Positions 33,990 through 45,365 of a DNA stretch of 64,000 nt are shown piece by piece; positions within the stretch are counted from its first letter, which is position 1, and every line of letters begins with the position of its first letter. Below the pieces are notes generated by a model, which did not search any database, was not told the origin of the DNA, and saw only the letters and a list, made by a program, of their open reading frames with translations. Origin of the DNA: Crotophaga sulcirostris. Taxonomy: Eukaryota > Chordata > Aves > Cuculiformes > Crotophagidae. The stretch lies in assembly GCA_013397455.1 (NCBI GenBank), contig VYZB01000026.1, positions 1,352,210 through 1,416,209 of the forward strand, in the 5' to 3' direction. Made by a program: the position numbers and the translations under genes.

Positions 33990-34085
33990 GAGAGGTTTTT
34001 ATGGTCTCCAGCAGAGCTGGGAGCCGAGCCTGGGTCAAAGCCCCAGCCACTGTTATCCTGGGTAAAAGGGGGTAACTATTAAACC
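33990..34085 (-). mobile_element. Possible tRNA-derived (MIR-like) SINE relic
   Basis: The plus strand reads GGTCTCCAGCAGAGCTGGGA, GCCGAGCCTGGGTCAAAGCC and ACTATTAAACCATG. Reversed, this resembles a tRNA-derived head: CATGGTTTAATAGT at the A-box position, then GGGTC/GGCTC at the B-box position, followed by CCCAGCTCTGC as in MIR-type SINEs. It is divergent and the assignment relies on memory of the consensus. Confidence 0.4.
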
Positions 34086-36915
34086 ATGTAAATGATTAAT
34101 TCACCATGCTTTGCTGCAGTCCAGCAAGAGTCGTCCAGTGTGCTGTGTCCTCTCCTGTTGCAAATTAGCACATGGCCCACCACCAGCAGAGACAGACATC
34201 ACATTGCTTGTAATTGACATGCGTGGAGCTGTGCCAGTCGGCACCAGCTGAGAACCTGGCTTATGTACAGTTTGCATTGAATTTATTGGCAGCAGAGTTT
34301 GTGCAGATAGGCTTTGTCTTCAGTGCAGAGAGGGGTGTTTCTGCAGGATTTACACCTATCTTGCTGTAAAATACTAGTAGAGACTGGATGCTCGTGGTTT
34401 TTGCTGCAAATAAGTAGCTAAAATTGATTGCAGGTGAGGATTATAGGGCTAAGTTCATTTAATTTTACTGAGTTTACAATCTTATCGTTAGGATTTTGTA
34501 GTAAGACTGATATCTGCGTGGAAACAACCATCACTAGAGTGAAGATGACACCAAAATTCACACAATACATCATGTTTCCCCCATGGAAAGAACACGCGCT
34601 GGTATGAAGACAAAAAAATCACAAACACACACTGTTTGGTTTACACAAAATGTAATGTGAAGACACATTACATCTCTTTTACACGTTATAGCAGTGAGCT
34701 AAATTGATCCTGAAAATGTACTGGTCTGTGCAAATGGGAAAGCTTCTGTATTTGTATAGGTTCATCCCTGCTGGGGAGCCAGCAATAGGTTACGGGTAGT
34801 TGAGAATCAATGTGCCTAATTGCTTCACCTTGGTAATCGGTGACAAAATGTGGGGCGAGGAGCAGGGGGAAAAGTAGTAGGTGTGGCTGTCAAGCAGAGT
34901 AATGCATTATTCAACTATTTCATCTCAAGAAGCTTCCTTTCCAAGCTAGTGATCCTCACTGCAACTCCCATCCTCTTTTTTCATTTGTCTCATTAGACCC
35001 ACTGGACTCATTTACACCTGCTCATATGAGTTAACTTTCAAAGGCGTTAAATGAAGGGGGGAAATGAAAAAATTGTCAGCTCCCCAGGGGTAGTTTTGTA
35101 CTAACCCATTCATTACTGCTTGACTAATGTCCTGCAGCATGAGGTTTTATACACTTTATGTGCTTTTATTCTGTTTTATGCAACTAGCTGATATTATCCC
35201 TAAGCCTAATTAAGATTCCCATTCCTTAATTCTGAAATAGAAATGAATTGCTGCTGTATTTCCTCACATAAAACTATTTTATGAGCTGGAAAAGTGATCT
35301 TTGTTCACAACCAATAAAACTCTTAGAGTTTCTTGGGAATGAAAAATGCTAGTGAACTTTTCTAGAGTATGAGCATAGAAAGGAATATATGGGCATTTAC
35401 AGGCTTTTCTGTGTTTGTAAATTCAAATGAGAGGATTGAAATCAGTCAGTTGTTTAGTAGGTACAGGGCAGATAAATGAGTCTGCTACCTACTTGTTGGG
35501 TTTTTTTTATTATTTTTTCCTAAAGGTTGGTATTCAGATCAAGAAATAATCAGCAAATGAGCCAAGTAGCATGGTCATTGAGTTAAACTCCTGAAGATAT
35601 ATTGCTCCGAGGCTGAAAGCTTGCTTTATGGCTCCTTTTAAAAAAAGTATTCCATCTTCTTTCATGAGCTCTTTTAAGTTAACATTGTTTTCTACCACTC
35701 CTGTGGTTTAAAAATGCATAGAAAAGCTGCATGAAAACATTTTCAACCCTTTCAAAATTAGCTCTTCTTTTTTGTCACATGTTGTGAGGGAAGTCTGTGT
35801 TTGTTCACACAATGTCCTTTAAAGGCTTTACAGAAATGTATCACATTTCAAAGTTTCCTGTTGCAAATTTTGCACATGTAGGAAATTTTCATGTAAAAAT
35901 TTTCTGCTTCTCTATGTTTGAGACTTCTTCATTTAAATATTATAACAAATGGAGAATTTTCCTATTATAAAGAACCAGATGGAAAGCAGTAGAGACTTTG
36001 AGGAAGATAACTGTTAATTTTTATTGCTATAATTTTAGGATTCCACTGCCAGTCTTCTGTCCCAGCTCTCTGGTGCTGCTATAGTGTACAGCTCATTAGC
36101 GTTTCCCAATGTGTTTTCCTTTATAAGTGTATTTAGTCTACAGAAATACAGATGCTTAGAGTCCTGCCCTTTCATTTGTTTCTTATTCTTCACTTGTGTA
36201 GGCTTATAATCATACTGTCCCAGAATATATCTTTGATGTATGTAGGCTCTGACTAACCCTAAAATGGTAGATACTACGTGTCTTTTGTGAGCTAGGGTTC
36301 TCTGGAATCTCTTCTAGCGAATTTTTGATAGCAGCGCCTATGTAATTTAAAGAGCATACATGACATGCTAATGAGATGATGAAAGTATTAACAGCACTTG
36401 CAAAATTAAAAACGGGAAGCGAGTCTCAAAATGAGCACTTTGAATTGAACTTAAACTTGCAAGCATAAATATATGTATTTTCTGTTAGCATCTTTACAAA
36501 AAGTATACTCTCTGGTCTTTACAATGTAATGAGATTTTATTTAGTTGGTAGGAATCTATTAAAAAAAAGTGCTTTTTTAAATGTAATTTTGTCTTGGAAT
36601 ATGTTTTCATGAGAGGACAAGGAATGTTTGAAGACATATTTCCATGACTCCATCTTTTGCTTGCAGAACATAAAAGGGCCCAAACTTCTTGCTAAGTGTA
36701 AGACAGATGGGTAACCTTCCTCTTTAGTCTCCAAAACCAAACAAACAATTGTCCTGCAGAAAATAAAGCAATAAGTGACATATATAATGGACATCTGGCA
36801 CCACCATGGCAGGACATCCTCTGATCCCTCCTCTCCCATACTGACCATCATCAGCTGTGGAAGACCCCTGGTCCTGGGGTGACCATATATGCAGTCAGTA
36901 CCTTGTGCCCATTAT
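34086..36915. other. Unassigned sequence, possibly containing a conserved noncoding element
   Basis: Between about 34780 and 35350 there is no visible repeat and many short motifs typical of developmental enhancers. Examples are CTAATTG, TAATGCATTA, CCTAATTAAG and CTTAATTC (homeodomain-type cores) and CATATGAG (E-box). I see no exon. The enhancer idea is inference from motif density alone, and AT-rich DNA gives such motifs freely. Confidence 0.3.
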
Positions 36916-37175
36916 ACAGTATCATAGTATTACAAGGTTGAAAAGAACCTTTGAGATCGTCGAGTCCAACCTACAACCCAACACTAACACTAACACCAAC
37001 ACCAACCCATCATCTAAACCATGGCACTAAGTGCCTCATCCAATCTCCTCTTAAACACATCCAGGGTCGGCGACTCCACCACCTCCCTGGGCAGCGCATT
37101 CCAATGGCCAATCACTCTTTCAGTGAAGAATTTTTTCCTAATATCAAGCCTAAACCTCCCCTGGCGAAGCTAGGA
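36916..37175 (-). mobile_element. CR1 LINE 3' end, young-looking subfamily, copy 4
   Basis: Reverse complement of the same subfamily as copies 1-3. The plus strand starts ACAGTATCATAGTATTACAA (tail), runs through GAGTCCAACCTACAACCC, CATCTAAACCATGGCACTAA, GGCGACTCCACCACCTCCCT and CAGTGAAGAATTTTTTCC, and ends near CTAAACCTCCCCTGGCGAAG. The 3' UTR contains five hexamer units of the GTTGGT/GTTAGT type where other copies have about three. The tail is short and degenerate. Confidence 0.92.
37014..37173 (-). pseudogene. CR1 ORF2 C-terminal remnant (copy 4)
   Basis: On the minus strand the frame [19 protein letters not shown] continues through [18 protein letters not shown] and [10 protein letters not shown] to TAG (complement of 37014-37016). 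It is uninterrupted over about 52 codons and uses the same terminal stop as the other three copies. Confidence 0.86.
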
Positions 37176-38019
37176 AATGGAGCTGGGAACACAGCTGGGG
37201 GACTCAGCCCCCGTCCAGGAGAAGCCAGGGGATTTTAGCTGCTTATTTTCCCTCTCTCTGGCAGTAGTGTGCGAACACACCATGTACATGTTAATGTCTA
37301 ATGAAATCTATTATAGCAACAGCTTTTTCACACTGGGTCACTCCTGAAGAGAGAGCAAACTGTACAGCATAGCTTTATCCATGAAATTTTTGTTTGTGTC
37401 CTTACTGTGCTTGATACTGATAGAATCTGCAAAAAGCTAGAGGCTCTTCTGGTTTTCAATGTGTTTTTCCTTGATCTTTTTTCGAATGGCCATCTATCTT
37501 CAATATAACAGAGTTTTCTATAGCATCCATCACTGTTCAATCTACACACTTCTCTGCTAAATCAGTTCTACGTTGTAAAGTCCCCACAGGACTCTGCGGC
37601 TGTTTCTGTTCAAGCCCACAGTCTGCTTGGGGAATATTTTGTTTTAAATCATCATCATTCTCAAATCCTTTTAAATTGTGCCAAAGTACAACTGTCTTTC
37701 TAGTATGGACAAAAAAGGGCTTAGGATTGTGTGGTTGGAGGGATATAAGATAATTTAAGAGATGTGGTTTTGGTCAAAATGCCAAGATCTTTTTTTGAAA
37801 TCAATTTATAGGGAAATAATTCTCTCTAAGCAATGTATATTGAATCTTCATTGCCTTGTGTGGAATTCTTCACTGTTTCAACAGGGAGTTTGCTAAAAGA
37901 AATAAAAGAAATGAAAAAAAAAAAAGAGGAAGATGTTATGTCTGAAGGAGTTGTTCAGCCTTGTCACAAGATTCTGGCAAAACAAATTCTGAAATATAGA
38001 TAGTTGCTGATATGTATCC
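37176..38019. other. Unassigned noncoding sequence
   Basis: A GC-richer 60 bases just after the CR1 (about 37176-37235) is not recognised and may be further 5' CR1 or other repeat sequence. A poly-A run lies near 37914-37925. Confidence 0.5.
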
Positions 38020-38068
38020 AATGGGCCAGATTCTGCTGTCAGTCACAAACTCAGGTGAATTGTAAGAG
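38020..38068. repeat. Possible ancient amniote repeat relic
   Basis: ATGGGCCAGATTCTGCTGTC followed by AGTCACAAACTCAGGTGAAT resembles the terminal part of a very common old amniote palindromic repeat. That repeat begins GGGCCAGATTCTGCTCTCAG and continues with GTTACACTGGTGTAAAT. Only about 50 bases match. Confidence 0.33.
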
Positions 38069-41000
38069 AATAAATATGTGAGCACAAGTGACAAAAAAAT
38101 ACTACTTCAGAAGCAGTTACTTCACCACAAAGCTAATACTCCAGCAGTTATTCAGTGATACACAGTGTGCAGAGTATTAGTGAAAAAGAATAAAAGACCT
38201 TGTGCCTGGTTTTGATGTTGCTACTGACTGGCACTTAACCACTCCGCTGGCATAAAACATCTGTCCAGGACTCAGTTCCTGTGCACATCTCATGTACTCA
38301 ATTACCTTGCTTTAGCTTTAATTTTCTTTCCTTTCGACTCTGATTCTTCTCTATCAATCTCTGCTCAAGTTGGCTCTGATTTTTGTAATGGTAGAGGAGA
38401 GAACTGCTGTCCCTGTGCAGAGCCCCTCTTGTAATCAGCGGAGAGCAGCATGTTGCCAGTCACCAGGATTTAACTTGAACTTAAAAGCTGTTGGAGTGAG
38501 GGTTGTTCCAAATAGCTGTAAAACAAATGGAACTCCAATCCTGGACAGGTCTTTGGGCAGTGTGGCCTTGGAGATGCTAAGGAGAATTCCAGGAATCAAT
38601 GAGAAGCAACCTTCAACTCGAGGGAGGTAATGGTGATAAAACTTTAGTGAATGCTTTGAGATCTCTGGCTCAGGTAAAAAGAAAACAGTGCTTGTATCAA
38701 TATTTAATGGATCTAAAGCAGGTTTAAGTAGACTTTTCCTTGGAGGGGTAGTTTAAGCTTTCTTTGACTAATAATATTCAAACATATTTTCGTTCTAATG
38801 TTTCAGGTACCTGTTTCCCACTGATGAGAAAAAGCTTCCAATTCTCTAAATTCCAGCAGAGCATTTTGTCCTCCCTGTCAAAGCTCATTCTCTCTTGTCG
38901 TCTCTCCTCCTGTGGAGGATGCATGAGTATGAAAATTTGGTGGATATTTCAGGAAAACTCCCAGCTCTGCACACGCGGTGTTACTGGAAGAGTCAGGTTA
39001 CAACTCTATGAATTTATTCAGGTATATCCAAGAGCTCACAGCACCAAGAGCTCATATCAGGAACAAATGCCTGGAGGCTGAATGGCATAGTACAAGATGA
39101 TGCACAGAGGCTACAGTGGAACAAGATTGTTCCCCCCATTAATGTAATTTCCTATCTCATTTTTGCACGTGTCGTCTGATTTCCCTGTTGAACTTGGCCA
39201 CCTCCCTGTTTGGTGTAGTTTCTGTATGGGAAGAGTCTTACCATTGCTACTGTTCTGCTGGGATTACAGCCTGACAGAACCATGCTTTTTGCCTCTAGAT
39301 TATTAATTTCTCCTGCAGCAGGAGTGAGGAGTGGTAATTCAGGAGAGAGATCAGGAGCAAAGCCTGGGCTGTGGGATGTGAATTTACTGCATACTGAATG
39401 GTCTGCAATAATTGTCCACAATGGTTTGTTCTTTCATCAAGAGATAAAAAATGAGCAACACCTTCCTCCTCTTACATTGGTCGTGCAAATAACTGGCATA
39501 CAGTGTCAGATAAAAACATGTCCATAAGAACATCACAGACCAACTTATAGTCTACATAACAAGTTCACAGCCAATTTTATTTAAACCTGTGTGTACATCC
39601 CTACTATTAAAAAATGTTGCTTTACAGCTGTCTTAATTTCCAGTTCATCTTTTCGGCAATCCCAGTAAAATATTTTTCTCCTGCTGAGAGTCAGTATTGC
39701 ATCATCATTAGTGACTGAGTGATATGCTTGAATTGTAGAGAAACAAACATTTACAGCTTGTAGGGGTAGATAAGAAATAAGACTCTGCTGTTCAGGCTTG
39801 CTCTAATTATGCACTACAAATTCATATAAGGTTGCTGCATTTTGGTATTCTTGGTGAATGAATCCCTGTATTTAGGATGGAAAACTCCATTTAACCAGTA
39901 ATACTGTTATACTCTTATTTGTTTGGTTTTTTTGTTGTTTTTTTTTTAAAAAGGAAAAATTATTCAATACTTTGTATGGTGTGCAGTTACCCAGAGGGTA
40001 TGAAACATCTGCTTTTCTGTGGTAAGTAAGGAAAAACTCCAGCTGAGCATTCAATCACAAAATTAATTTGCATTTTATGGTCTATATAATAAAGACCAAC
40101 ATCTTTTATTATTTTAGATGATATAAGGCTATGTTTTAAAGAAATTTTTGGAAAATATTATTAAGCAATTAAATAAAGCCCATGTTCAAATAAAACACTG
40201 GAACATCTGGGAGTAAGTAGTTTGTCTGATTTTTTCCAAACATAAGTTTAGTTTTGTTACTGTTTTACTGGTAGAACTTTCACTGCAAATTGAGATGAAA
40301 ATGAATTTTGGCAATACCCAGAAAAAAAAGCACAAAATAAATCTTTCTGTAAATTAAATAATGTGAAGGCAGAAAATTCTTAATCATTCAGTTCAGACAT
40401 CTATTCATCTAAAAAGAGATCTGTGACAAAGCCAGGGAACTATGTTCTAATAGCAAAGAACGAGGAAATGAAACTAACTTCAGACAGAACCAAACTGACA
40501 AAGACTGCAATTAAAGGAGAAAAAAAAAGAAATTTAAAAGAAAAAGCAAACAGGCAAGTAAAAAAAATGTGGAAACAAACTAGGTATGGATTTTATTTGT
40601 CTAGAGAATGGTCCTTTATACAAATTATTTAAATTATTTCCTTACTATTTTTTTCCAATTATTCACGTTATACTTTACTTGTAAGTCTCTAGAAGAGTAG
40701 TTCCCAAACAAGTTTTTTTCTCTTTCCTGTTTTTTTTTTAATGTTGTGAATATTGATTATTTTACTCTGCTTGCAGTGGAGCTTGAAATGAACATTTTTG
40801 ATAGTTTCCTTGCTTGTGCACCAGTGTTATAAATAATTCTGGCAGAACATTAGTAAAAGGAGGTGAAACAGGGCCCAAGCACCTTGATTTGCTTGATATA
40901 ACTGTAACGACATAAATAGGCTTGCTCCTGACTAATACTAATGTGATTAGGACCATGGCCTGTAGAAGTAGAGTGTGAACATTGTGTTTGAGTAGTTTGA

Positions 41001-44000
41001 CTTTCAGGTCCAGGACCTATTCCTGCTGATGTTAATAGCACTGCCCCTGGTAATATCAATACATGTTGGTCTAGACATGTTTTTTTTGCAATATCATTCC
41101 TTTCTTTAGTGAAATACATTTTCTTTGCACTGGACAGTGCCTCTGTGATCTTCAGCCAATGAGAACACTGGTATTCCTGCACACAGGTGCTTTAGACTGA
41201 CAGGATGAAGATTTTATCACCTATGTTTAGCTACATAAACATACCAACTGCAGGAGAGAAGAAAAGTAACTCCCAGAAAGCAATATAAGCTAAGAAAGAC
41301 ATTTGTAGAAGTGACCCCTCTGTTCCTCTAGCGCCACCAATTTCTCTCAAAATTTATGGATGTAGTCCTTCCTCCCCTTCCCTCTTAGATTTACTGTCTT
41401 CCTCATTTCAGGATATATGTACCCTACTACATGATGGAAAAGATTATTTCTGCTCTCCATATCTTTAATGAATCTCTTACATGTGCTCTCCTGTCCATCC
41501 CACCATCCAGACAGCCAGAGGAATGTTTTCCTCCGCTGCCTTTTGCTTTTCTCGCCAGGGTTTCTCTTGAGAGCGATGAACTGTATGTGCAGCAGGGAGT
41601 GATAGCCGTGTTATTTAGATGGGCAATAGCTGTCAGTCTGAGGGATGCTATAAGATATTGGGTCACTACTTCTCAATTTCAGTAATTCCAGAGGTTTCAA
41701 TATTTCAGGGTTAAAACTGCTTACGAAAAGTAATTACAATTTGATTTGAACTGGAAGAAATGTTACAATAGATATGAGATTCAGCATTTCAGCCCGGTGA
41801 CAAGAGGAATGAGGAAGACAGTTATGTGCATATAAGAGAAGCAAAATAATTATTTTGCTCTACCTAGCACTGCTGGGATTATAATTGGAATACACCAGTC
41901 TATTACAAGCATCGTATTTCAAAGACAACACAGAAAACATAGGGGGAGTTCAGAGGGAAAGCAACAAATTCAGGCTAAGTTTTGTGAAAGAAAACTTCTC
42001 TAGGTTTTCCAGAGAAGTTCAAAAGAACTTCATTTCCTTTGCATGCAAGGAAAGAAGACTGAAAGGAGACAGACTAACTAGCTATAAACACGAAAATCTT
42101 AACACAAGCCATGGTACTTTGCCCTTGTGTGGCACCTTGGTATCATTGTTTCTCATTACGGTTGCTCGGCTGGGGCCAGCCTCGTGCAGGAGGTCAGCCA
42201 GCACGATCCTAATGAGTCCTTCAGCCCCTGCAACCCATGTACTGTGCTGTGATCTGCACAAATGCAGAAGAAAGCCTGGCAGCAGGCAAAGTGCTCACAT
42301 TTTTCTCCCAAGGATCTCTGTGTGTTTACAAACACGTAACCAGAGAAAAAATAATAGAGATTATTAAATGTCATTATTTGCAATTCGTTTTGTTCATGCG
42401 GGTTCAAAACATACATGATTTTCGCTCTACAGCTCACAGTGATGGAAAAAAAAATAAAGCAAAGTGCCATGGAAAGGTCTAATTTCTTCCAGCACTGCCT
42501 AAATGAACTATAAAACAATTAAAAAAGACAGTTTTATCCCAATAAATACTCATTTTTCTTTGCACTTCTCAATCAACCTTTTTTCTAAAGCTTTTCTGAG
42601 CCCTGTTATTAACAGTTGGGAAAAAAAAAAGAAAAACAATAAAAATTTCTTTTAATATTTTATTGAGTTGGCATTAAGCTATGCTAAGTGAATCCTCATA
42701 TGAAACAGCTGTATGAAGCACTGCAGAAATATTCTTGAGTAAATATCTGAATATCTTGAGCTGCTATAGATATTATTAATTAGATATGAAAACAAGGCTG
42801 CAATGAAACTTCTTTTATTAATATTTTGACTCACCTTCCATTTTCTCCAAAGTGTTCAACTTTTCCTTGTTGAAACTACTAAAACAATTTTAGCTAGTGT
42901 CTGAGTTTATGTTGCAAAAGGCACCTGAAGTGGTCAGAAATTATCTAAGTGGCAGGCTTGCTCTGCTGGGCAGAGAACTCTCTGTGCGAGTGTCCCAGTC
43001 CATGCAGATCTACATGCGTATCCAGCAAGGGGAGTTCACTCTTTATGGCCCCATCATCCAACCAGCAAACCTCACAGTTCCAACACACGCCACATTTAGT
43101 GCTCTACTAACTTGATAAGCAGAGGCTGAGCCAGCCTATCCTGCTCGAGTCTGCTCAGCAAATGCTGTCTGATGCTTCTGATTTATGTTCCAGGCTGAAA
43201 GGAGAGATTGCCAGTCCATGCCCTTCTCATTGCTCGTGTCTGGGTACATGGTGCAGCTGCCCTCAAGCAGGCGTGGACTCATGAGCCTCAGGAGTATATA
43301 GGGTACCTCTTACTGCCTTACTGGACTGGTTCTGCCAGTGAGTGGGGCCATCACCATTCCTGTTATAGCCACATGTATCTCCATTTTGCTTTATTGTCTT
43401 TTCTTCAAGTTGTGCCAAGAAACTACTGGGCTTATTCAACTCAGAGGCTCGGGCATCCAGACAGCTGAGGGAATCTTACCTAGTGATGTACGTGGGATTC
43501 TGAATTTACTCCCTCCCTCCCCTTGCTGTCCTGCCTTTCTGCCTGAAAAGCTAAAGTTTCACTTTGCCTCAGCCACTATCGTTTCACTCAACATGTGGTT
43601 TGCACCAGAGCTGGTCAAGGCAATGATAGTAATCTCTAGTCTTAGTACACCACTACCCCACCCCTTGCACTGAATAGCAGCATAAACACCTTGGTACCAA
43701 CCACTGCAGCCACTGCTCTTTCTGCAGGTACCATCCCATGCCCAATGATCCCTTAGAGGAATATGCCTGTTAGTATGTGGGTATAAACCACTTAGGCATT
43801 CCTTGCTCATTCTGAGCCTGATCTAAGTAACTTCATTTTCTGAAAGTTAATTACAAGTTTTTCCAGTCAGTCTATGTCTCAAGAAGTGATAACACTTCAA
43901 ATTTATGATTATCACCGAAGTAATGGGGTATTGGTATGCAGAAAGACCCTTCCTCGCATCTATCCCTATGGAGACCAAGGTCATAGTCAAGTTGGTGGAA

Positions 44001-44444
44001 TGCTATGAGTGAAAGGGATGAAAAAGGATTGCTTCCACAGGGAGGCACAGATTGGACAGGTGATTCAAAACACACAGATAGAGCATTCGATTTCATATAC
44101 ATGAAAATGAAGGATCGTATGGGTCAAGTTTGCTTCTTTGACAGCTTTGACAGAGCTCGCCTGTCCTTTTGCCCTGATCCCAGATTTGTATGTTCCTGAA
44201 TCCACTTCCTGAGTCCAGCTCCTGTGTGCTGCTGAGTCCAGTCCAATAACTTTTCCTATGACTACTCTGCAGCATCAGTGGTGACATACAGGCATCAGGG
44301 ACTTCAATGTTATATATTTGTATATATTTTATTATTTTCTTATTAATATTATTTTCATTTTTTATTATTGTTTCATTAACGATGTTTCAGTTATAGTTTC
44401 CAGCCCACAAGTCTCTCTTTTCCTTCCATCTCCCCTTTCCCTGT
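38069..44444. other. Unassigned AT-rich noncoding sequence
   Basis: No named repeat or exon is seen. The window's longest open frame (160 codons, plus, 41885-42367) is here. It starts MEYTSLLQASYF, is Ser/Arg/Lys-rich and domain-free, and overlaps a 120-codon frame on the other strand. I treat both as chance. A10-A11 runs occur near 42619. Confidence 0.5.
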
Positions 44445-44465
44445 GGGGAGGTGGGGGGGACTGGG
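44445..44465 (+). other. G-quadruplex-type motif
   Basis: Four G runs of at least three bases (G4 at 44445, two from the G7 at 44453-44459, and G3 at 44463) are separated by short loops. This fits the usual quadruplex pattern on the plus strand. Folding is inferred only. Confidence 0.5.
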
Positions 44466-44544
44466 TCACAACTGGCCTCTTTTAGATGCCGAACAAACTG
44501 AGAGGGGTTAAACTGTGCCACAGCACAAACCTTACACTATCTCT

Positions 44545-44600
44545 CTGAATATCATAATTGCTTGTTTTATAAATTAGGAAATTAAAACACTTCTGTCTCA
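44545..44600 (-). mobile_element. Possible MIR-like SINE core relic
   Basis: GTTTTATAAATTAGGAAATT followed by AAAACACTTCTGTCTC resembles the reverse complement of the MIR core, which has TTTTACAGATGAGGAAACTG then AGGCACAGAGAG. Short and divergent. Confidence 0.28.
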
Positions 44601-45254
44601 AAGTTGACCTCTCAGCGGAGAGAGCACTTTGGGCAAGGAAAAAAATAGAGTCTTATTGTTCTGACAGTGGATTATCTCAGCCTGAAAGAAAAGAAATCTT
44701 CCTTATTTTTCTTCCTAATTATATTTCAAAGATGTCCCAGAACAAGCCATTTCTGCAAAAGCCCTTGAAAGTGCATGGGGTGATGTGAAATATGGTGTGC
44801 TTTCCCAGAAGAGCTATTGGAGTGCCCTTTCTTTGGCAATACAAAGTACACACTTGAGCACTCAAGGGGCAAGTGCTTCCCTTCAAATGTTTCCCAGTTG
44901 AAAAGGAGGCGCTGAAAGGAAAATTGCTTTCCGTGAGCTTTGACATGCCGTGTAAGGCAAAGAATGATCCCGTGGAGACTTACTGGTCTCAGGGTGTTTC
45001 TGTACTGCCCTCAGAGCAGCTCACAAGACTAGATACTGGAAGCTTTCAGCTAACTATCCTGGGTGCATCTCTTACTTAACCCTCGTTGAAGAGAGCTCAG
45101 TGCTGCCTGCAGTCTAGCAGTCACCATCTGGGTGGTTTGGAGTTTCTCTCCATACATTCTCTGCACACAACTCCCCTTTGCTCATGAGAGGCACGTTCAT
45201 CTTCCCATTGCATTAAAGACTAGTTTGTGACATTGGGAGTGTCACAGTGGGAGG
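44601..45254. other. Unassigned noncoding sequence
   Basis: No repeat or gene recognised. Frames of 75 and 68 codons overlap on opposite strands at 44719-45079 and look like chance. Confidence 0.5.
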
Positions 45255-45365
45255 AATATTTCTCCTCAGACAATCACCGATGGAAAGTGAGGCATCTAAC
45301 CCGATCCTGTGACATCTGTGTTGTGCTCAGAGATGGGTCTCAAATCCCAACCTCTCTAAACATCT
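45255..45365 (-). mobile_element. Possible tRNA-derived (MIR-like) SINE relic
   Basis: ATGGAAAGTGAGGCATCTAA, then TGTGACATCTGTGTTGTG and CAGAGATGGGTCTCAAATCC follow the order of a reverse-complemented MIR-type SINE. That order is GATGAGGAAACTGAGGCAC, AGTGACTTGCC, then AGAGCTGGGATTCGAACCC at the B-box. Moderately divergent. Confidence 0.4.

Noticed and set aside
41885..42367. Longest open frame in the window (160 codons, plus strand)
   Set aside because: Domain-free, Ser/Lys/Arg-rich translation with no recognisable family. It overlaps a 120-codon frame on the other strand. One frame of this size is expected by chance in 64 kb of AT-rich DNA.
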